Numbered from the stretch's first letter, positions 34,507-43,088 are shown. The stretch is 64,000 bases of DNA from Actinomycetota bacterium (GCA_020161795.1 JAIUOR010000033.1:1-64000); one strand, 5' to 3'. Made by a program: numbers and translations. The notes: generated from the letters alone by a model not told the origin.

Positions 34507-35100
34507 ATGGGCGAGCGCTGCGGTTGGGTCGGGAGCGATCCGCTCTACATCGCCTACCACGACACCGAGTGGGGTGTGCCCGAGTACGGCTCCAAGGCGC
34601 TGTACGCCAAGCTCGTGCTGGACGGCTTCCAGGCCGGGCTCGCCTGGATCACCATCCTGCGCAAGCGGGAGGGCTTCTACCGGGCCTTCGACGGGCTCGA
34701 TCCGGATCGCATCGCCGAATGGGGCGAGGACGAGGTGCTGCGCTGCCTCGCCGATCCCGGGATCGTCCGTCACCGCGGCAAGATCGAGGCGGCGATCGGC
34801 AACGCGCAGGCCTGGCAGCGGATCGAGGCCGCGGACGGGTTCTCGCCCTTCCTCTGGGATTTCGTGGACGGACGCCCGCAGCAACCCGCCTTCCGCAGCC
34901 TCGCCGAGATCCCGGCTGCGACAGAAGTCTCGACGGCGATGTCGAAGGCGCTGAAGCGGGCCGGCTTCCGGTTCTGCGGGCCTACCATCGTCTACGCCTT
35001 CATGCAGGCGGTCGGCATGGTGAACGACCATGTCGTCGACTGCCCGCGGTACCTGCCGCTCGCCGGGGGACGGCAGGAGCCGTCCCCGATGCCCCGGTGA
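34507..35100 (+). CDS. tag: DNA-3-methyladenine glycosylase I
   Basis: A 197-residue base-excision repair glycosylase that removes 3-methyladenine from DNA. CGWVGSDPLYIAYHDTEWG at residues 5-23 supplies zinc ligands Cys5 and His18, and the C-terminal NDHVVDC supplies the other two. The segment LDGFQAGLAWITILRKRE is the adenine-pocket helix; the E. coli Glu38 position is Asp here. The gene overlaps the downstream exporter by GTGA. Confidence 0.95.
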   Translation: MGERCGWVGSDPLYIAYHDTEWGVPEYGSKALYAKLVLDGFQAGLAWITILRKREGFYRAFDGLDPDRIAEWGEDEVLRCLADPGIVRHRGKIEAAIGNAQAWQRIEAADGFSPFLWDFVDGRPQQPAFRSLAEIPAATEVSTAMSKALKRAGFRFCGPTIVYAFMQAVGMVNDHVVDCPRYLPLAGGRQEPSPMPR

Positions 35101-35954
35101 AGGCGGGGTTGCCGGCCTGGCTCTCTCCGGTCTGGCTGGTGCTGGGCGCGATCGTCTCGGTGCAGTTCGGGGCGGCGATCGCCAAGTCGGTGTTCGGGGT
35201 GGTGGATCCGACGGCTTTCGCATGGCTGCGGATGGTCGTCTCAGCGCTGTTGTTCTACGCCATCGCCCGGCCCCGCTTCCGCGGCCGGACCTGGGCCGAC
35301 TGGCGGGTGGCGCTGGGCTACGGCCTCTGCCTGGCCACCATGAACTGGTCGATCTACCAGAGCTTCGCCCGGATCCCGCTCGGGCTGGCGGTGACGATCG
35401 AATTCCTCGGCCCACTGGCGGTGGCGATCGCCACCTCTCGCCGGCTGCGCGACTTCCTGTGGGCCGGTCTGGCCGCGCTGGGCGTGGTGTTACTTGGCTG
35501 GTCGCCGGCGCCGCTGGATCCGGTCGGTGTCGCCTTCGCCCTGCTGGCCGGCGCGGCCTGGGCCGGCTACATCGTGCTGGCCGGTCCGACGGCGCGGGCA
35601 TGGTCGGGCCTGACCGGGGCCACTGTGGGCAGCCTGGTCGGCGCGATCGGCTTCGCGATTCCGGGCCTGATGGTCGGCGGGGCGGCGCTGTGGCAGCCGT
35701 GGGTGCTGGCGGTCGGCCTGGGCGTCGGCATCCTGTCGTCCACCATCCCCTACGGCCTGGAACTCGTCGCGCGTCGGCACATCCCCTCCGGCACCTTCAG
35801 CATCCTGTTGAGCCTGGAGCCCGCGGTGGCGGCGCTGGCGGCGCTGATGCTGCTGGGTGAGCGGCTCGCCCCGATCGAGTTGGTGGCGATGGCCTGCGTG
35901 ATCGTCGCCAGCGTGGGCGCCACCCGGGCGATGACCCGGCGCGGAGGCGACTGA
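35097..35954 (+). CDS. EamA/RhtA-like exporter
   Basis: A 285-residue membrane protein with ten predicted helices in two EamA repeats. It starts at the GTG that overlaps the tag stop. The later segment IPYGLELVARRHIPSGTFSILLSLEPAVAALAALMLLGE resembles RhtA, the E. coli threonine/homoserine exporter. Amino-acid or related metabolite export is therefore likely, but the substrate is not provable from sequence. Confidence 0.88.
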   Translation: MKAGLPAWLSPVWLVLGAIVSVQFGAAIAKSVFGVVDPTAFAWLRMVVSALLFYAIARPRFRGRTWADWRVALGYGLCLATMNWSIYQSFARIPLGLAVTIEFLGPLAVAIATSRRLRDFLWAGLAALGVVLLGWSPAPLDPVGVAFALLAGAAWAGYIVLAGPTARAWSGLTGATVGSLVGAIGFAIPGLMVGGAALWQPWVLAVGLGVGILSSTIPYGLELVARRHIPSGTFSILLSLEPAVAALAALMLLGERLAPIELVAMACVIVASVGATRAMTRRGGD

Positions 35955-36054
35955 GCCGGTCGTCGGAGTGGGTGCCACACCGTCCGCCTGGCTGGTTTGA
36001 CCGGTTTGTGTGGTGGCTGGTGGACTGCGGGTATGGCATCTTTCCTGACCATTG

Positions 36055-36930
36055 ATGGCTCCGATGGTGCAGTTTGCCAATGGTGGTGTGACTGAGCAGC
36101 AGAATCAGATTCAGGCGATGATTGAGAAGGGTGCCAAGGTTCTGGTTGTGGGTTCGATCGACGGTTCGCAGCTGGGCACCCAGCTGGCCACCGCGAGAGA
36201 GAACGGCGCCTTCGTCATCGCCTACGAGCGTCTGATCACGAATACACCCGATGTCGACTTCAAGGTCGGCTTCGACGCCTATCAGGTCGGCGCCCTCCAG
36301 GGCGAGTCGCTTCTTGCCGGCCTGGCGGCGCGCAAGGGGGATGGGCCGTACAACATCGAGCTGATCGCCGGTTCGCCTGACGACGCCAGTTCGAAGGACT
36401 TCTTCGACGGCGCGATGAGCATTCTGCAGCCGAAGCTGGACGACGGTTCGCTGACCGTTCCTTCCGGCCAGATCACCTTCGAGCAGGTCGGAACGCAGGG
36501 CTGGAAGGCCGAGAACGTGCAGAAGCGCTTCGACTCCCTCATGTCGGGCTTCTACCAGGAGATCGATCTGCACGGAGTCCTGTCGCCGAACGACACCTTG
36601 GCCCGGGCCGCGATGGCCTCGGTCCGTGCCGCCGGCAAGGACGTTCCGGTGCTCACCGGTCAGGATTCCGAGGTCGAGTCGGTCAAGTCGATCATGGCCG
36701 GAGAACAATGGTCGACCATCTACAAGGACACCCGCACCCTGGTCGCGCAGACGGTCGATTTCGTCAAGCAACTGCAACAGGGCCAGACGCTTCCGACCAA
36801 CGCCGACCCGGTCAACAACGGAACGATCGACGTCCCGGTCTACCTGATTCCACCGGTGATCGTGACCAAGGAGAACGCCGCCGAGGCCTACGCCAATGAT
36901 CCGAACCTGGGGCCGTTGACCAAGGGCTGA
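36055..36930 (+). pseudogene. 5'-truncated periplasmic sugar-binding protein (ChvE/XylF-like)
   Basis: The 291-residue frame matches the ChvE/xylose-type sugar-binding family from its second helix onward (VTEQQNQIQAMIEKGAKVLV, then IAYERLI, then LSPNDTLARAAMAS). It has no signal peptide or lipobox and lacks about the first 60-70 residues of the mature domain, and I find no matching sequence in other frames just upstream. No ABC permease or ATPase gene is adjacent. The first ~130 bases are less GC-rich than the neighbourhood. It is most likely a relic of a transporter operon, though an intact but mis-starting gene cannot be excluded. Confidence 0.7.
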
Positions 36931-36935
36931 CCAGT

Positions 36936-36974
36936 CGCGGGTGGGGTGGCGAGCTGATCGGCGCCCCACCCGCG
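36936..36974. terminator. Bidirectional hairpin terminator
   Basis: CGCGGGTGGGG (36936-36946) and CCCCACCCGCG (36964-36974) are perfect 11-bp inverted arms with a 17-base loop, six bases after the stop of the sugar-binding fragment and before the convergent MscS stop. No U-tract follows, which is common for actinobacterial terminators. Confidence 0.65.
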
Positions 36975-37009
36975 CTGTGCGTCCGGTGAACGATCCGCGA
37001 ACCCTCGGG

Positions 37010-37891
37010 TCAGGCTGGCGGTGCCGGAATCCCGGGGATCACCGGCCCGTGATAGCCGGCCTCGCCGAGTGCTTCCAGGCTGCGTTGCAGTAGTGCCCGT
37101 TTGACTCCCCACTGCTGGTTGGGGGCAGTCTTGGCGGTGATCCGCAGGGTGGTGCCGGCACTGGTCACCGCGTCCACCCCGACCACGGTCGGGCTCTCGA
37201 TCAGCACGTCGGCGAACTCCTCGTCGGCCCCGATGGAGTCGGCGACGGATTGCAGGATGGCAAGCGCCTTCGCCGCGTCCTCGTCGTTGCCGATCGGGAC
37301 GTCGGCGATCGCGGTCGACCAGCCCTGGGTCTGGTTGCCGACCCGTAGGATCTCGCCGTTGCGGACGTACCACACCTGGCCGCTGGAATCCCGTAGCCGG
37401 GTGACGCGCAGGCTGACCTCCTCCACGGTGCCGATCACCTGGCCGGTGTCGATGGTGTCGCCCACCCCGTACTGGTCCTCCATGATCATGAACATCCCCG
37501 ACAGGAAGTCACGCACCAGCGACTGGGCGCCGAAGCCGAGCGCGACCCCGCCGACGCCGGCGGTGGCCAGCAGCGGGCCGAGCGGCACCTCGAAGATCGC
37601 CAGGATCGTGAGGACGGTGATGGTGAACACTCCCACCGCCACCACGCTGCGCAGGAGCGAGCCCATGGTGGCGGCGCGCTGCTGATAGCGCTCGTCGTCC
37701 GCGCCGGTCACCGCGGCGATGATGCGTCCGGCTGCCTTGGGAGCCTTGCGACGACGGGCGCGTTCCACCATGCCGTGGGTCGCCAGGCCGATGGCCCGTA
37801 CCAGCAGCCAGCGCGCCACCAGCGCCACCACGATCACGAGCAGGATCAGCAGCGCCTTGTCGAGCCAGGGGATCTCGTAGCCGAAGAGCAT
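37010..37891 (-). CDS. Small-conductance mechanosensitive channel (MscS family)
   Basis: A 293-residue membrane protein with an N-terminal helix, a second and a pore helix (LLATAGVGGVALGFGAQSLVRDFLSGMFMI, about residues 108-137), then the soluble beta domain (GDTIDTGQVIGTVEEVSLRVTRLRD). The pore sequence with alternating Ala/Gly is typical of MscS. It releases solutes on hypo-osmotic shock. It is convergent with the sugar-binding relic. Confidence 0.93.
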   Translation of the reverse strand: MLFGYEIPWLDKALLILLVIVVALVARWLLVRAIGLATHGMVERARRRKAPKAAGRIIAAVTGADDERYQQRAATMGSLLRSVVAVGVFTITVLTILAIFEVPLGPLLATAGVGGVALGFGAQSLVRDFLSGMFMIMEDQYGVGDTIDTGQVIGTVEEVSLRVTRLRDSSGQVWYVRNGEILRVGNQTQGWSTAIADVPIGNDEDAAKALAILQSVADSIGADEEFADVLIESPTVVGVDAVTSAGTTLRITAKTAPNQQWGVKRALLQRSLEALGEAGYHGPVIPGIPAPPA

Positions 37892-37957
37892 GACCCTATT
37901 GTCGCCTCAGCCCTCCCGATCCGCCTGCGAGGACACGAACCGGGTGCGGACGAGACA

Positions 37958-38782
37958 TTACTTCTTGGCGTCCTTGAGGGTTCCCTCGATGCCGCCCTCG
38001 GGGGAGCCGACGCTGCACACCAGGCGGCGATCCTTGACGTTGGCCCAGAGCTCGGCGTCGGCGAGGAAGTAGGTGTACTCGTAGCGGGACTCGGCCGCCT
38101 TCTTGCCGACGAACTTGGCGAACTCGGCCACGCAGACGCTGTTGAGCAGCTTGGTCAGCGCCTTGGCGTCCGGGGCCTCGTCGGAGTCGATCTCCTTCTC
38201 GGCGTAGACCTCGTAGTAGTGCTTCTGGTCACAGTCGATGAGGTCGAGTTCGAGCACGGGCACGTCCTGCGGCCCGGTGCACTCGCCGATCTCGGGAAAG
38301 AGCCGGGTGTCGTTGCGCGCGCTGGCGTTCAGGGTTCCGTCCGATGATCCGAGCAGGCAGGTGATCCGGCGCAGCTCGGGCGATTCCCAGGCCTTCTCGT
38401 CCGGCACCAGGAAGACCGAGGTGTAGTGGCTGTACTCCGGTGCGACGCCGACATAGTCGGCGAAGGCCGGCAGGCAGCGGTTGTTGGCGATGGCCTGGAG
38501 CGCGTCGGTGCTGGGCAGGAGGTCGCCGGTGAGCGGCACCACCTGGAACACCTCGTAGGCATGCTCCTGGTCGCAGGAGACGGCTTCGATCGGGGTGCTG
38601 CTGGTGACGCTGGACGCCAGCGGGCCCGTGCAATCGCCGACGGCCAACTGCGGGGCCGGCGGGACGGCGGGAGTCGACGGGGACAGGCTCGGCTCCGGCG
38701 TGGTGATCGACGGCGCGCCGGCAGGGGTGCACCCGGCGAGGGTGACCAACGCGGCAGCGGCGAGCAGCAGACGCTTGAGCAT
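37958..38782 (-). CDS. Septum-formation-family lipoprotein with two repeats
   Basis: A 274-residue lipoprotein: the lipobox LAGC places Cys18, then a short Pro/Ser/Thr linker, then two tandem domains of about 110 residues. Each domain starts with a GDCTGP or GECTGP motif, has a HAYEVF or HYYEVY box and a conserved cysteine pair, and ends near a GSSDGTL or GSPEGGIEGTL box. This pattern fits the actinobacterial septum-formation family, whose function is inferred only from naming. GAAGGGA before the ATG at 38782 fixes the start. Confidence 0.8.
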   Translation of the reverse strand: MLKRLLLAAAALVTLAGCTPAGAPSITTPEPSLSPSTPAVPPAPQLAVGDCTGPLASSVTSSTPIEAVSCDQEHAYEVFQVVPLTGDLLPSTDALQAIANNRCLPAFADYVGVAPEYSHYTSVFLVPDEKAWESPELRRITCLLGSSDGTLNASARNDTRLFPEIGECTGPQDVPVLELDLIDCDQKHYYEVYAEKEIDSDEAPDAKALTKLLNSVCVAEFAKFVGKKAAESRYEYTYFLADAELWANVKDRRLVCSVGSPEGGIEGTLKDAKK

Positions 38783-38846
38783 GGATTCCCTTCGACGACC
38801 TGCCCATCGTAACCGGACGGCCAATCCCGGGGAGTACCCTCACCCC

Positions 38847-39257
38847 ATGGCCGAACCCAGTCAGCGCCACGCCGACGCGCAACGGCGGCTGGAGTTGGCC
38901 GCTGCCGCGGCGAACGCCGAGGCCGCTGCCGCGCAGCCGCAGCTGGATGCGTTCGTGGCACAGGCGCGGGCGCGTGGCCTTGCGCCGGAGCCCCTGCAGG
39001 CGACCCTGCTGAGCGGTCGGCGGGTGAAGACACCGCTGAGCGGGTGGTACCTCAATGCCGCCCGGACGATCGCCGTCGGTACCGGCGCCGAGTTCTACAA
39101 CCTGGTCACCTCCGGCTCCGCGCTGGCCCGGTTCACCGGCGTCACTCCGCAGCCCGCGCGGCCAGTACTGGAGATCGGGCGCGGCGGGCGGGACGGCGAG
39201 ACCGGCCCGTTGGCCGACTTCCTGGCCCGGGCGCTGGAGAACTACGCCGCACGCTGA
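38847..39257 (+). CDS. Conserved hypothetical protein
   Basis: A 136-residue soluble protein with an Ala/Glu/Arg-rich helical N-terminus (residues 1-40) and a compact second half (VKTPLSGWYLNAARTIAVGTG, residues 60-80). I do not recognise a family with confidence. The start at 38847 is chosen since sequence upstream reads as the promoter region shared with the divergent lipoprotein gene, 64 bases apart. It stands alone. Confidence 0.65.
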   Translation: MAEPSQRHADAQRRLELAAAAANAEAAAAQPQLDAFVAQARARGLAPEPLQATLLSGRRVKTPLSGWYLNAARTIAVGTGAEFYNLVTSGSALARFTGVTPQPARPVLEIGRGGRDGETGPLADFLARALENYAAR

Positions 39258-39318
39258 GGGTGGCTGCGGAGGTGGCCGGTGGCCGCCGGGGAGCCGTCGT
39301 CCGGGGCCGAACATGGCA

Positions 39319-39354
39319 CCAGGGGGTTGCTGGATATCCGGAGCAACCCCCTGG
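39319..39354. terminator. Strong hairpin after the hypothetical gene
   Basis: CCAGGGGGTTGCT (39319-39331) and AGCAACCCCCTGG (39342-39354) form a perfect 13-bp stem with a 10-base loop that begins GGATATCC. It lies about 60 bases after the hypothetical gene and is followed by a plain sequence without a U-tract. A rho-independent-like terminator is the simplest reading; a small-RNA end is possible. Confidence 0.6.
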
Positions 39355-39492
39355 GCGATCAGGGATCGGCGACGTTGAATCGTCAAAACCGATAGTCAAA
39401 GTGTGGGGCAGCAGGTCTGGCCACGGCCACTTGAAACGTCATTTGTGACCAGATCGTTAGCAAACCTACACAATCGTTCGTAGTTCAGCCGG

Positions 39493-39555
39493 ACAACACC
39501 TGGCCCGGAGCCGACAACACCGCGTCGGGGTGCTGACAACACCCGCGGCAACACC
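39493..39555. repeat. Direct ACAACACC repeats upstream of the sigma-like gene
   Basis: ACAACACC occurs at 39493-39500, 39514-39521 and 39536-39543, spaced 21 and 22 bases, about two helical turns. A fourth, shorter copy CAACACC is at 39549-39555. They sit 20-80 bases before the start of the sigma-like gene, so they would all be on one face of the DNA and could bind a regulator cooperatively. The rest of the 39258-39574 non-coding stretch holds only the hairpin at 39319-39354. Confidence 0.7.
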
Positions 39556-39574
39556 CGGCCGCCAAGGTGGCGTC

Positions 39575-40237
39575 ATGAGGAATCCTCACCCCAGCCTGAC
39601 CCGGCTGAACCGGGAATGGAGCGACCTGGCCGAGGAAACGGTGCCGCGCTCCTGGCGAGTTGAGCCCGCGCTGTCCGACCTGCCCGATCTGGGTGCCGTG
39701 CTGGCGGCCGTCCGCCCGGCGCCGGACGAGGTGCTGGCCGCGCTGCTGCGGATCGGCGAACCCGCTGCCCACCGGGTGGTGCTGCAGGCCCTGCTCGGCC
39801 GGCTCGTGCTGGACGCCGCGCGCGATCCGCATCATGACTTCGACGACTACCTGGCGGAACTCTGGTTGCTGATCGCCGAGTACCCGCTGGCCCGCCGGCC
39901 GAGCCGGATCGCTGCCAACCTCGTTCTGGATGCCCGCAAGCGGGTGCGTGCCCAGCGACGGGAGCGGCCGACCGATCCCGTCCGGCTGGGCGAACTGGCG
40001 CGCGCCGCGCCCATCCCCGCTCCGAACCCCGCTCTGCTGTTCGCGCGGGCTCGCCGGGTCGCCCTGATCAATCCCGGAGCCGAGCGCGCGTTGCGGCTGG
40101 TCTACTCCGAGGGCTACGCCAGCCAGGAGGCGGCCGCCCTGCTGGGCGTGACGCCCGCCGCCCTGCGCCAGCGCTGCCACCGCGCGCTCCGCCGGCTCGC
40201 GGCGCGCCTGGCCGATTTCGAGGAGTTGGTCGCCTGA
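39575..40237 (+). CDS. Sigma-70-like protein (region 4 HTH)
   Basis: A 220-residue protein ending with a sigma region-4-type helix-turn-helix (YSEGYASQEAAALLGVTPAALRQRCHRALRRL, about residues 172-203). The middle (LLGRLVLDAARDPHHDFDDYLAELWLLI) resembles the region-2 helix of sigma factors but is weakly conserved. It may be an atypical sigma factor or a DNA-binding relative. The start at 39575 leaves the direct repeats and the promoter region upstream. Function unknown. Confidence 0.7.
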   Translation: MRNPHPSLTRLNREWSDLAEETVPRSWRVEPALSDLPDLGAVLAAVRPAPDEVLAALLRIGEPAAHRVVLQALLGRLVLDAARDPHHDFDDYLAELWLLIAEYPLARRPSRIAANLVLDARKRVRAQRRERPTDPVRLGELARAAPIPAPNPALLFARARRVALINPGAERALRLVYSEGYASQEAAALLGVTPAALRQRCHRALRRLAARLADFEELVA

Positions 40238-40238
40238 G

Positions 40239-40270
40239 TTGTCCACAACCGCTGTCCACAGTGGGGATAA
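40239..40270. promoter_or_regulatory. Cluster of DnaA-box-like sites
   Basis: TTGTCCACA (40239-40247) is the actinobacterial DnaA-box form. CTGTCCACA (40252-40260) and, on the other strand, TTATCCCCA (40262-40270) each differ by one base from the TTGTCCACA or TTATCCACA forms. Three near-consensus boxes in 32 bases suggest DnaA binding, possibly to regulate the VOC gene or the sigma-like gene end. It is too small to call an origin. Confidence 0.5.
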
Positions 40271-40394
40271 CTACATCGGTGTTATTCCCGGACGATGGCG
40301 CTCGCGACGCGCGGCTGACGGGCGCCGGAGGGCTTGGGGAATGCCGCCTCGTCACCTACCCTGTACCACTCGCTCCCACTGACCTGGAGGTCTC

Positions 40395-40775
40395 GTGATC
40401 ATCGAATCGACCGCGCTCTCGCTCAACGTCCCGCGTCCCCGGGAGTCGGCGGACTTCCTCCAGCGGCACCTCGGCTTCACGATCGCGATGGAGCAGGACG
40501 ATTCGTTCATCTCGCTGGAGCACCCCTCCGGTGGCCCGAATGTGATCTTCCTGCAGACCGGGCTGGCCACCTTCAAGCCAGCGCACCGGGCAGGGACGGC
40601 CGGCGAGGGGCTCCTGCTGGTGTTCGTGGTGGACGACATCGACGCCGCCCACCAGCGGTTCGCCGACGCCGGTGCCACCGTCGTGACCCGGCCCGAAACC
40701 GAGCCCTGGGGTGAGCGGTTCAGTCAGTACGAGGATCCCAACGGGATCATCGTGCAGCTGGTGCAGTGGGTCTGA
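40395..40775 (+). CDS. VOC family (glyoxalase/bleomycin-resistance fold) protein
   Basis: A 126-residue single-domain VOC protein: paired beta-alpha-beta-beta-beta modules with LSLNVPRPRESADFLQRHLGF near the N-terminus and a C-terminal EDPNGIIVQLVQW, the usual metal-ligand region. Substrate unknown. It begins with GTG and is convergent with the HAD gene, with seven bases between. Confidence 0.88.
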   Translation: MIIESTALSLNVPRPRESADFLQRHLGFTIAMEQDDSFISLEHPSGGPNVIFLQTGLATFKPAHRAGTAGEGLLLVFVVDDIDAAHQRFADAGATVVTRPETEPWGERFSQYEDPNGIIVQLVQWV

Positions 40776-40782
40776 TCGGGCC

Positions 40783-41604
40783 TCAGCGGGTGAGGCCCAG
40801 CTCGGCGAAGGCCTGGGCGACGCCTTCCACGGCGGGGCCGGGGATGGTGCGCTGGGCGACGGCCAGCACCTCGGGCGGGGAACCTTCGACAGCGATGCCA
40901 AGGCCCGCGTAGGCGAGCATCTCGATGTCGTTGGTGCCGTCGCCGATGGCGATGATGTCGCGGCGACGCAGTCCCAGGTGGGCCTCGACGACGGCGATCC
41001 CGGCCGACTTGTCGACGCCGAGCTGGTACAGCTCGCCGCCGCTCCCGCTTCGTCCGGTGACCGAATCGGGCAGGGCGCCGACCTCGGGCCCGATCGCCTC
41101 CGCGAGCTCCGTGACCGGCACCGGCGAATCGACCACGACAACCTTGGAGAACGAGCAGGTGCTCAGGTCGTCGGGCGTGTGGATGTTGGCCAGGAATCCC
41201 TCGAGCCCCATTTCCGGATCGGCCGCCCACAGCGCGCGTCCGTAGAGCTTGCGGATCCGCTCGAGGCCGGAGTCCGTGCTGAACAGGGCCTGCGGTGCTT
41301 CCAGGAGGAAGGCGGCATCGTGGGCGAGGAGTTCGGCGAGGGTGCGGGCAGCCAGCTCGGGTGGGAACCTGACATCCGAGAGCACGCGCTCCTTGATCTC
41401 GACGTACCCGCCGGCGGTGCAGACCACGCCGTCGAAGAGCGAGCCCAGGGCTTCGGCCGGCACGGAGATCTTGGGCCGGCCGGTGCACAGGAACACCCGG
41501 TGCCCGTTCTCCCGCGCGCGGTGCACGGCTTCGAAGTGGCCTGGTGGGACGAGTCCGCGATCGGCGAAGGTGCCGTCGAAATCAATGAAAACAGTCTTTG
41601 TCAT
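40783..41604 (-). CDS. Cof-type HAD hydrolase
   Basis: A 273-residue HAD phosphatase of the Cof/type IIB group. Nucleophile motif VFIDFDGT holds Asp8 and Asp10, motif II is LCTGRPK, and the C-terminal motif is AIGDGTNDIEMLAYAGLGIAV. The cap lies between motifs II and III (about residues 80-190). Such enzymes dephosphorylate sugar phosphates or cofactors such as FMN. It is divergent from the winged-helix glycosylase-like gene. Confidence 0.92.
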   Translation of the reverse strand: MTKTVFIDFDGTFADRGLVPPGHFEAVHRARENGHRVFLCTGRPKISVPAEALGSLFDGVVCTAGGYVEIKERVLSDVRFPPELAARTLAELLAHDAAFLLEAPQALFSTDSGLERIRKLYGRALWAADPEMGLEGFLANIHTPDDLSTCSFSKVVVVDSPVPVTELAEAIGPEVGALPDSVTGRSGSGGELYQLGVDKSAGIAVVEAHLGLRRRDIIAIGDGTNDIEMLAYAGLGIAVEGSPPEVLAVAQRTIPGPAVEGVAQAFAELGLTR

Positions 41605-41776
41605 AGGTGGCTGTGACGCTATCAGACCGCATCTGCGGGGCTTCGCCAGGCCCAGCCAACGTCCGCCGCCGCGATGACTCCCGGATTCCCGATGGGAGAG
41701 TGGCTGGACGGGGCCTGGGGGTGAGGCAGTCGGACAGGAGTGGATTCGACCACCGTCGACCCAGCATCATGGCCGG

Positions 41777-42958
41777 ATGCGGCATTTCTCGGACGAGCAA
41801 CGGCGGGCCAGGCTGGCGCGCAGGCACGGCATCCACCCCGGGCACCGTCATCCCGACCCGCTCGCCGCGACCACGGCCATGACCGTGCTGCACGCCACCG
41901 AGCCGCCGACCGTCCACCTCGCGCTGGCTGCCCGGGTGGATGGGATCTCGATCGCCGACGTCGAGGCGGCGCTCTACGACGACCGAGTGCTGGTCAAGCA
42001 GTTGGCGATGCGGCGAACCCTGTTTGCCTTTCCGCGCGACCTTCTTCCGGCGGCCTGGGCGAGCGCCTCAGCCCGGGTTGCCGGGACCGAGTTCAGACGC
42101 CTCGTCGCCAGCGCGGACAAGGCCGGGGTCGATCCCGATCCTGCCGCCTGGGTAGAGGCTGCCACCCAGGCCGTGCTGCAGCAGTTCGCCGCAGGAGCCG
42201 AGTTCGACGCCGTGACGATCCGGAAGCGGGTGCCGATCGCGGAGACCCGCCTGACCTGGGGCTCGGGCAAGTGGACGCAGGAACTGCCGTTGGGCCCTCA
42301 CCTGCTCACCCTGCTGGGCGCGCGCGGGGAGATCGTCCGGGGACGCAACGGTGGTCACTGGCGGATCTCCAAGCCGCGCTGGACGGCGATGACCAGCTGG
42401 CTCGGTGAGCTCCCGTCGCCGGTCGACGGGGCCGCCGGCTACGCCGAACTCGTCCGCCGCTGGCTGTGGACCTTCGGGCCCGGCACCGAGGCCGACCTGG
42501 TCTGGTGGCTGGGATCGACCAAGAGCGCCGCGCGGCGTGCGCTGGTCGAGGTCGGCGCGGAGCAGGTCTCGCTCGACTCCGGTGAGATCGGCTGGGTGCT
42601 TCCCGGCGACATCGAGCCGGAACCGGATGTGGGTCCGTGGGCGGCGCTGCTACCCACGCTCGACCCGACCACCATGGGCTGGAAGCAGCGCGACTTCTAC
42701 CTCGACCCGGCCGACGTGCCCTATCTCTTCGACAGCGTCGGCAACGCCGGCCCCACCGCCTGGTGGAACGGCCGGATCGTCGGCTGCTGGGTGCAGGAGC
42801 CGGATGGCCGGGTGCAGGTGGTGCCGCGTGGTGACCTCGGACGGCGGGCTCGGGCCGCGCTCGACCGGGAAGCCGCCCGGCTCACCGACTGGTTCGGCGG
42901 CGAGGTGGTCTCCTCCGTGTTCGGCCCGCGCCAGGCCCGCGGCGAGCGCCTGGGGTAG
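41777..42958 (+). CDS. Winged-helix protein of the HTH_42/AlkZ family
   Basis: A 393-residue protein made of repeated winged-helix domains, as in the HTH_42 family that contains the AlkZ/YcaQ DNA glycosylases. Supporting segments are EAALYDDRVLVKQLAMRRTLF, GWVLPGD, and DPTTMGWKQRDFYL near the C-terminal third, the place of the family DPTVMGWKDR motif. AlkZ members excise bulky or crosslinked bases from DNA. I could not place the catalytic QxQ/QxD motif, so repair activity is inferred only. Confidence 0.75.
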   Translation: MRHFSDEQRRARLARRHGIHPGHRHPDPLAATTAMTVLHATEPPTVHLALAARVDGISIADVEAALYDDRVLVKQLAMRRTLFAFPRDLLPAAWASASARVAGTEFRRLVASADKAGVDPDPAAWVEAATQAVLQQFAAGAEFDAVTIRKRVPIAETRLTWGSGKWTQELPLGPHLLTLLGARGEIVRGRNGGHWRISKPRWTAMTSWLGELPSPVDGAAGYAELVRRWLWTFGPGTEADLVWWLGSTKSAARRALVEVGAEQVSLDSGEIGWVLPGDIEPEPDVGPWAALLPTLDPTTMGWKQRDFYLDPADVPYLFDSVGNAGPTAWWNGRIVGCWVQEPDGRVQVVPRGDLGRRARAALDREAARLTDWFGGEVVSSVFGPRQARGERLG

Positions 42959-43088
42959 CGGACCGGTTCCCGCGCCGCGGGACCCCAGACGTGGTCGACC
43001 CCGCGCCGAGCCCCGCTATCCCCCGGATGAGGATGTTCCGGCCGCGGCCCTCCGCCGCCGTGGACGCCGGGGTGCTGCGAGCAGGTGC

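Noticed and set aside
34500-35954. 484-residue frame starting with an exporter-like tail
   Set aside because: Its first third is a shifted-frame shadow of tag; the exporter starts at the GTG at 35097.
40239-40270. Chromosome origin
   Set aside because: Only three DnaA-like boxes, no dnaA, dnaN or rpmH gene and no AT-rich unwinding element.
42965-42984. Short hairpin after the winged-helix gene
   Set aside because: Only a 5-bp stem with a bulge; too weak to call a terminator.
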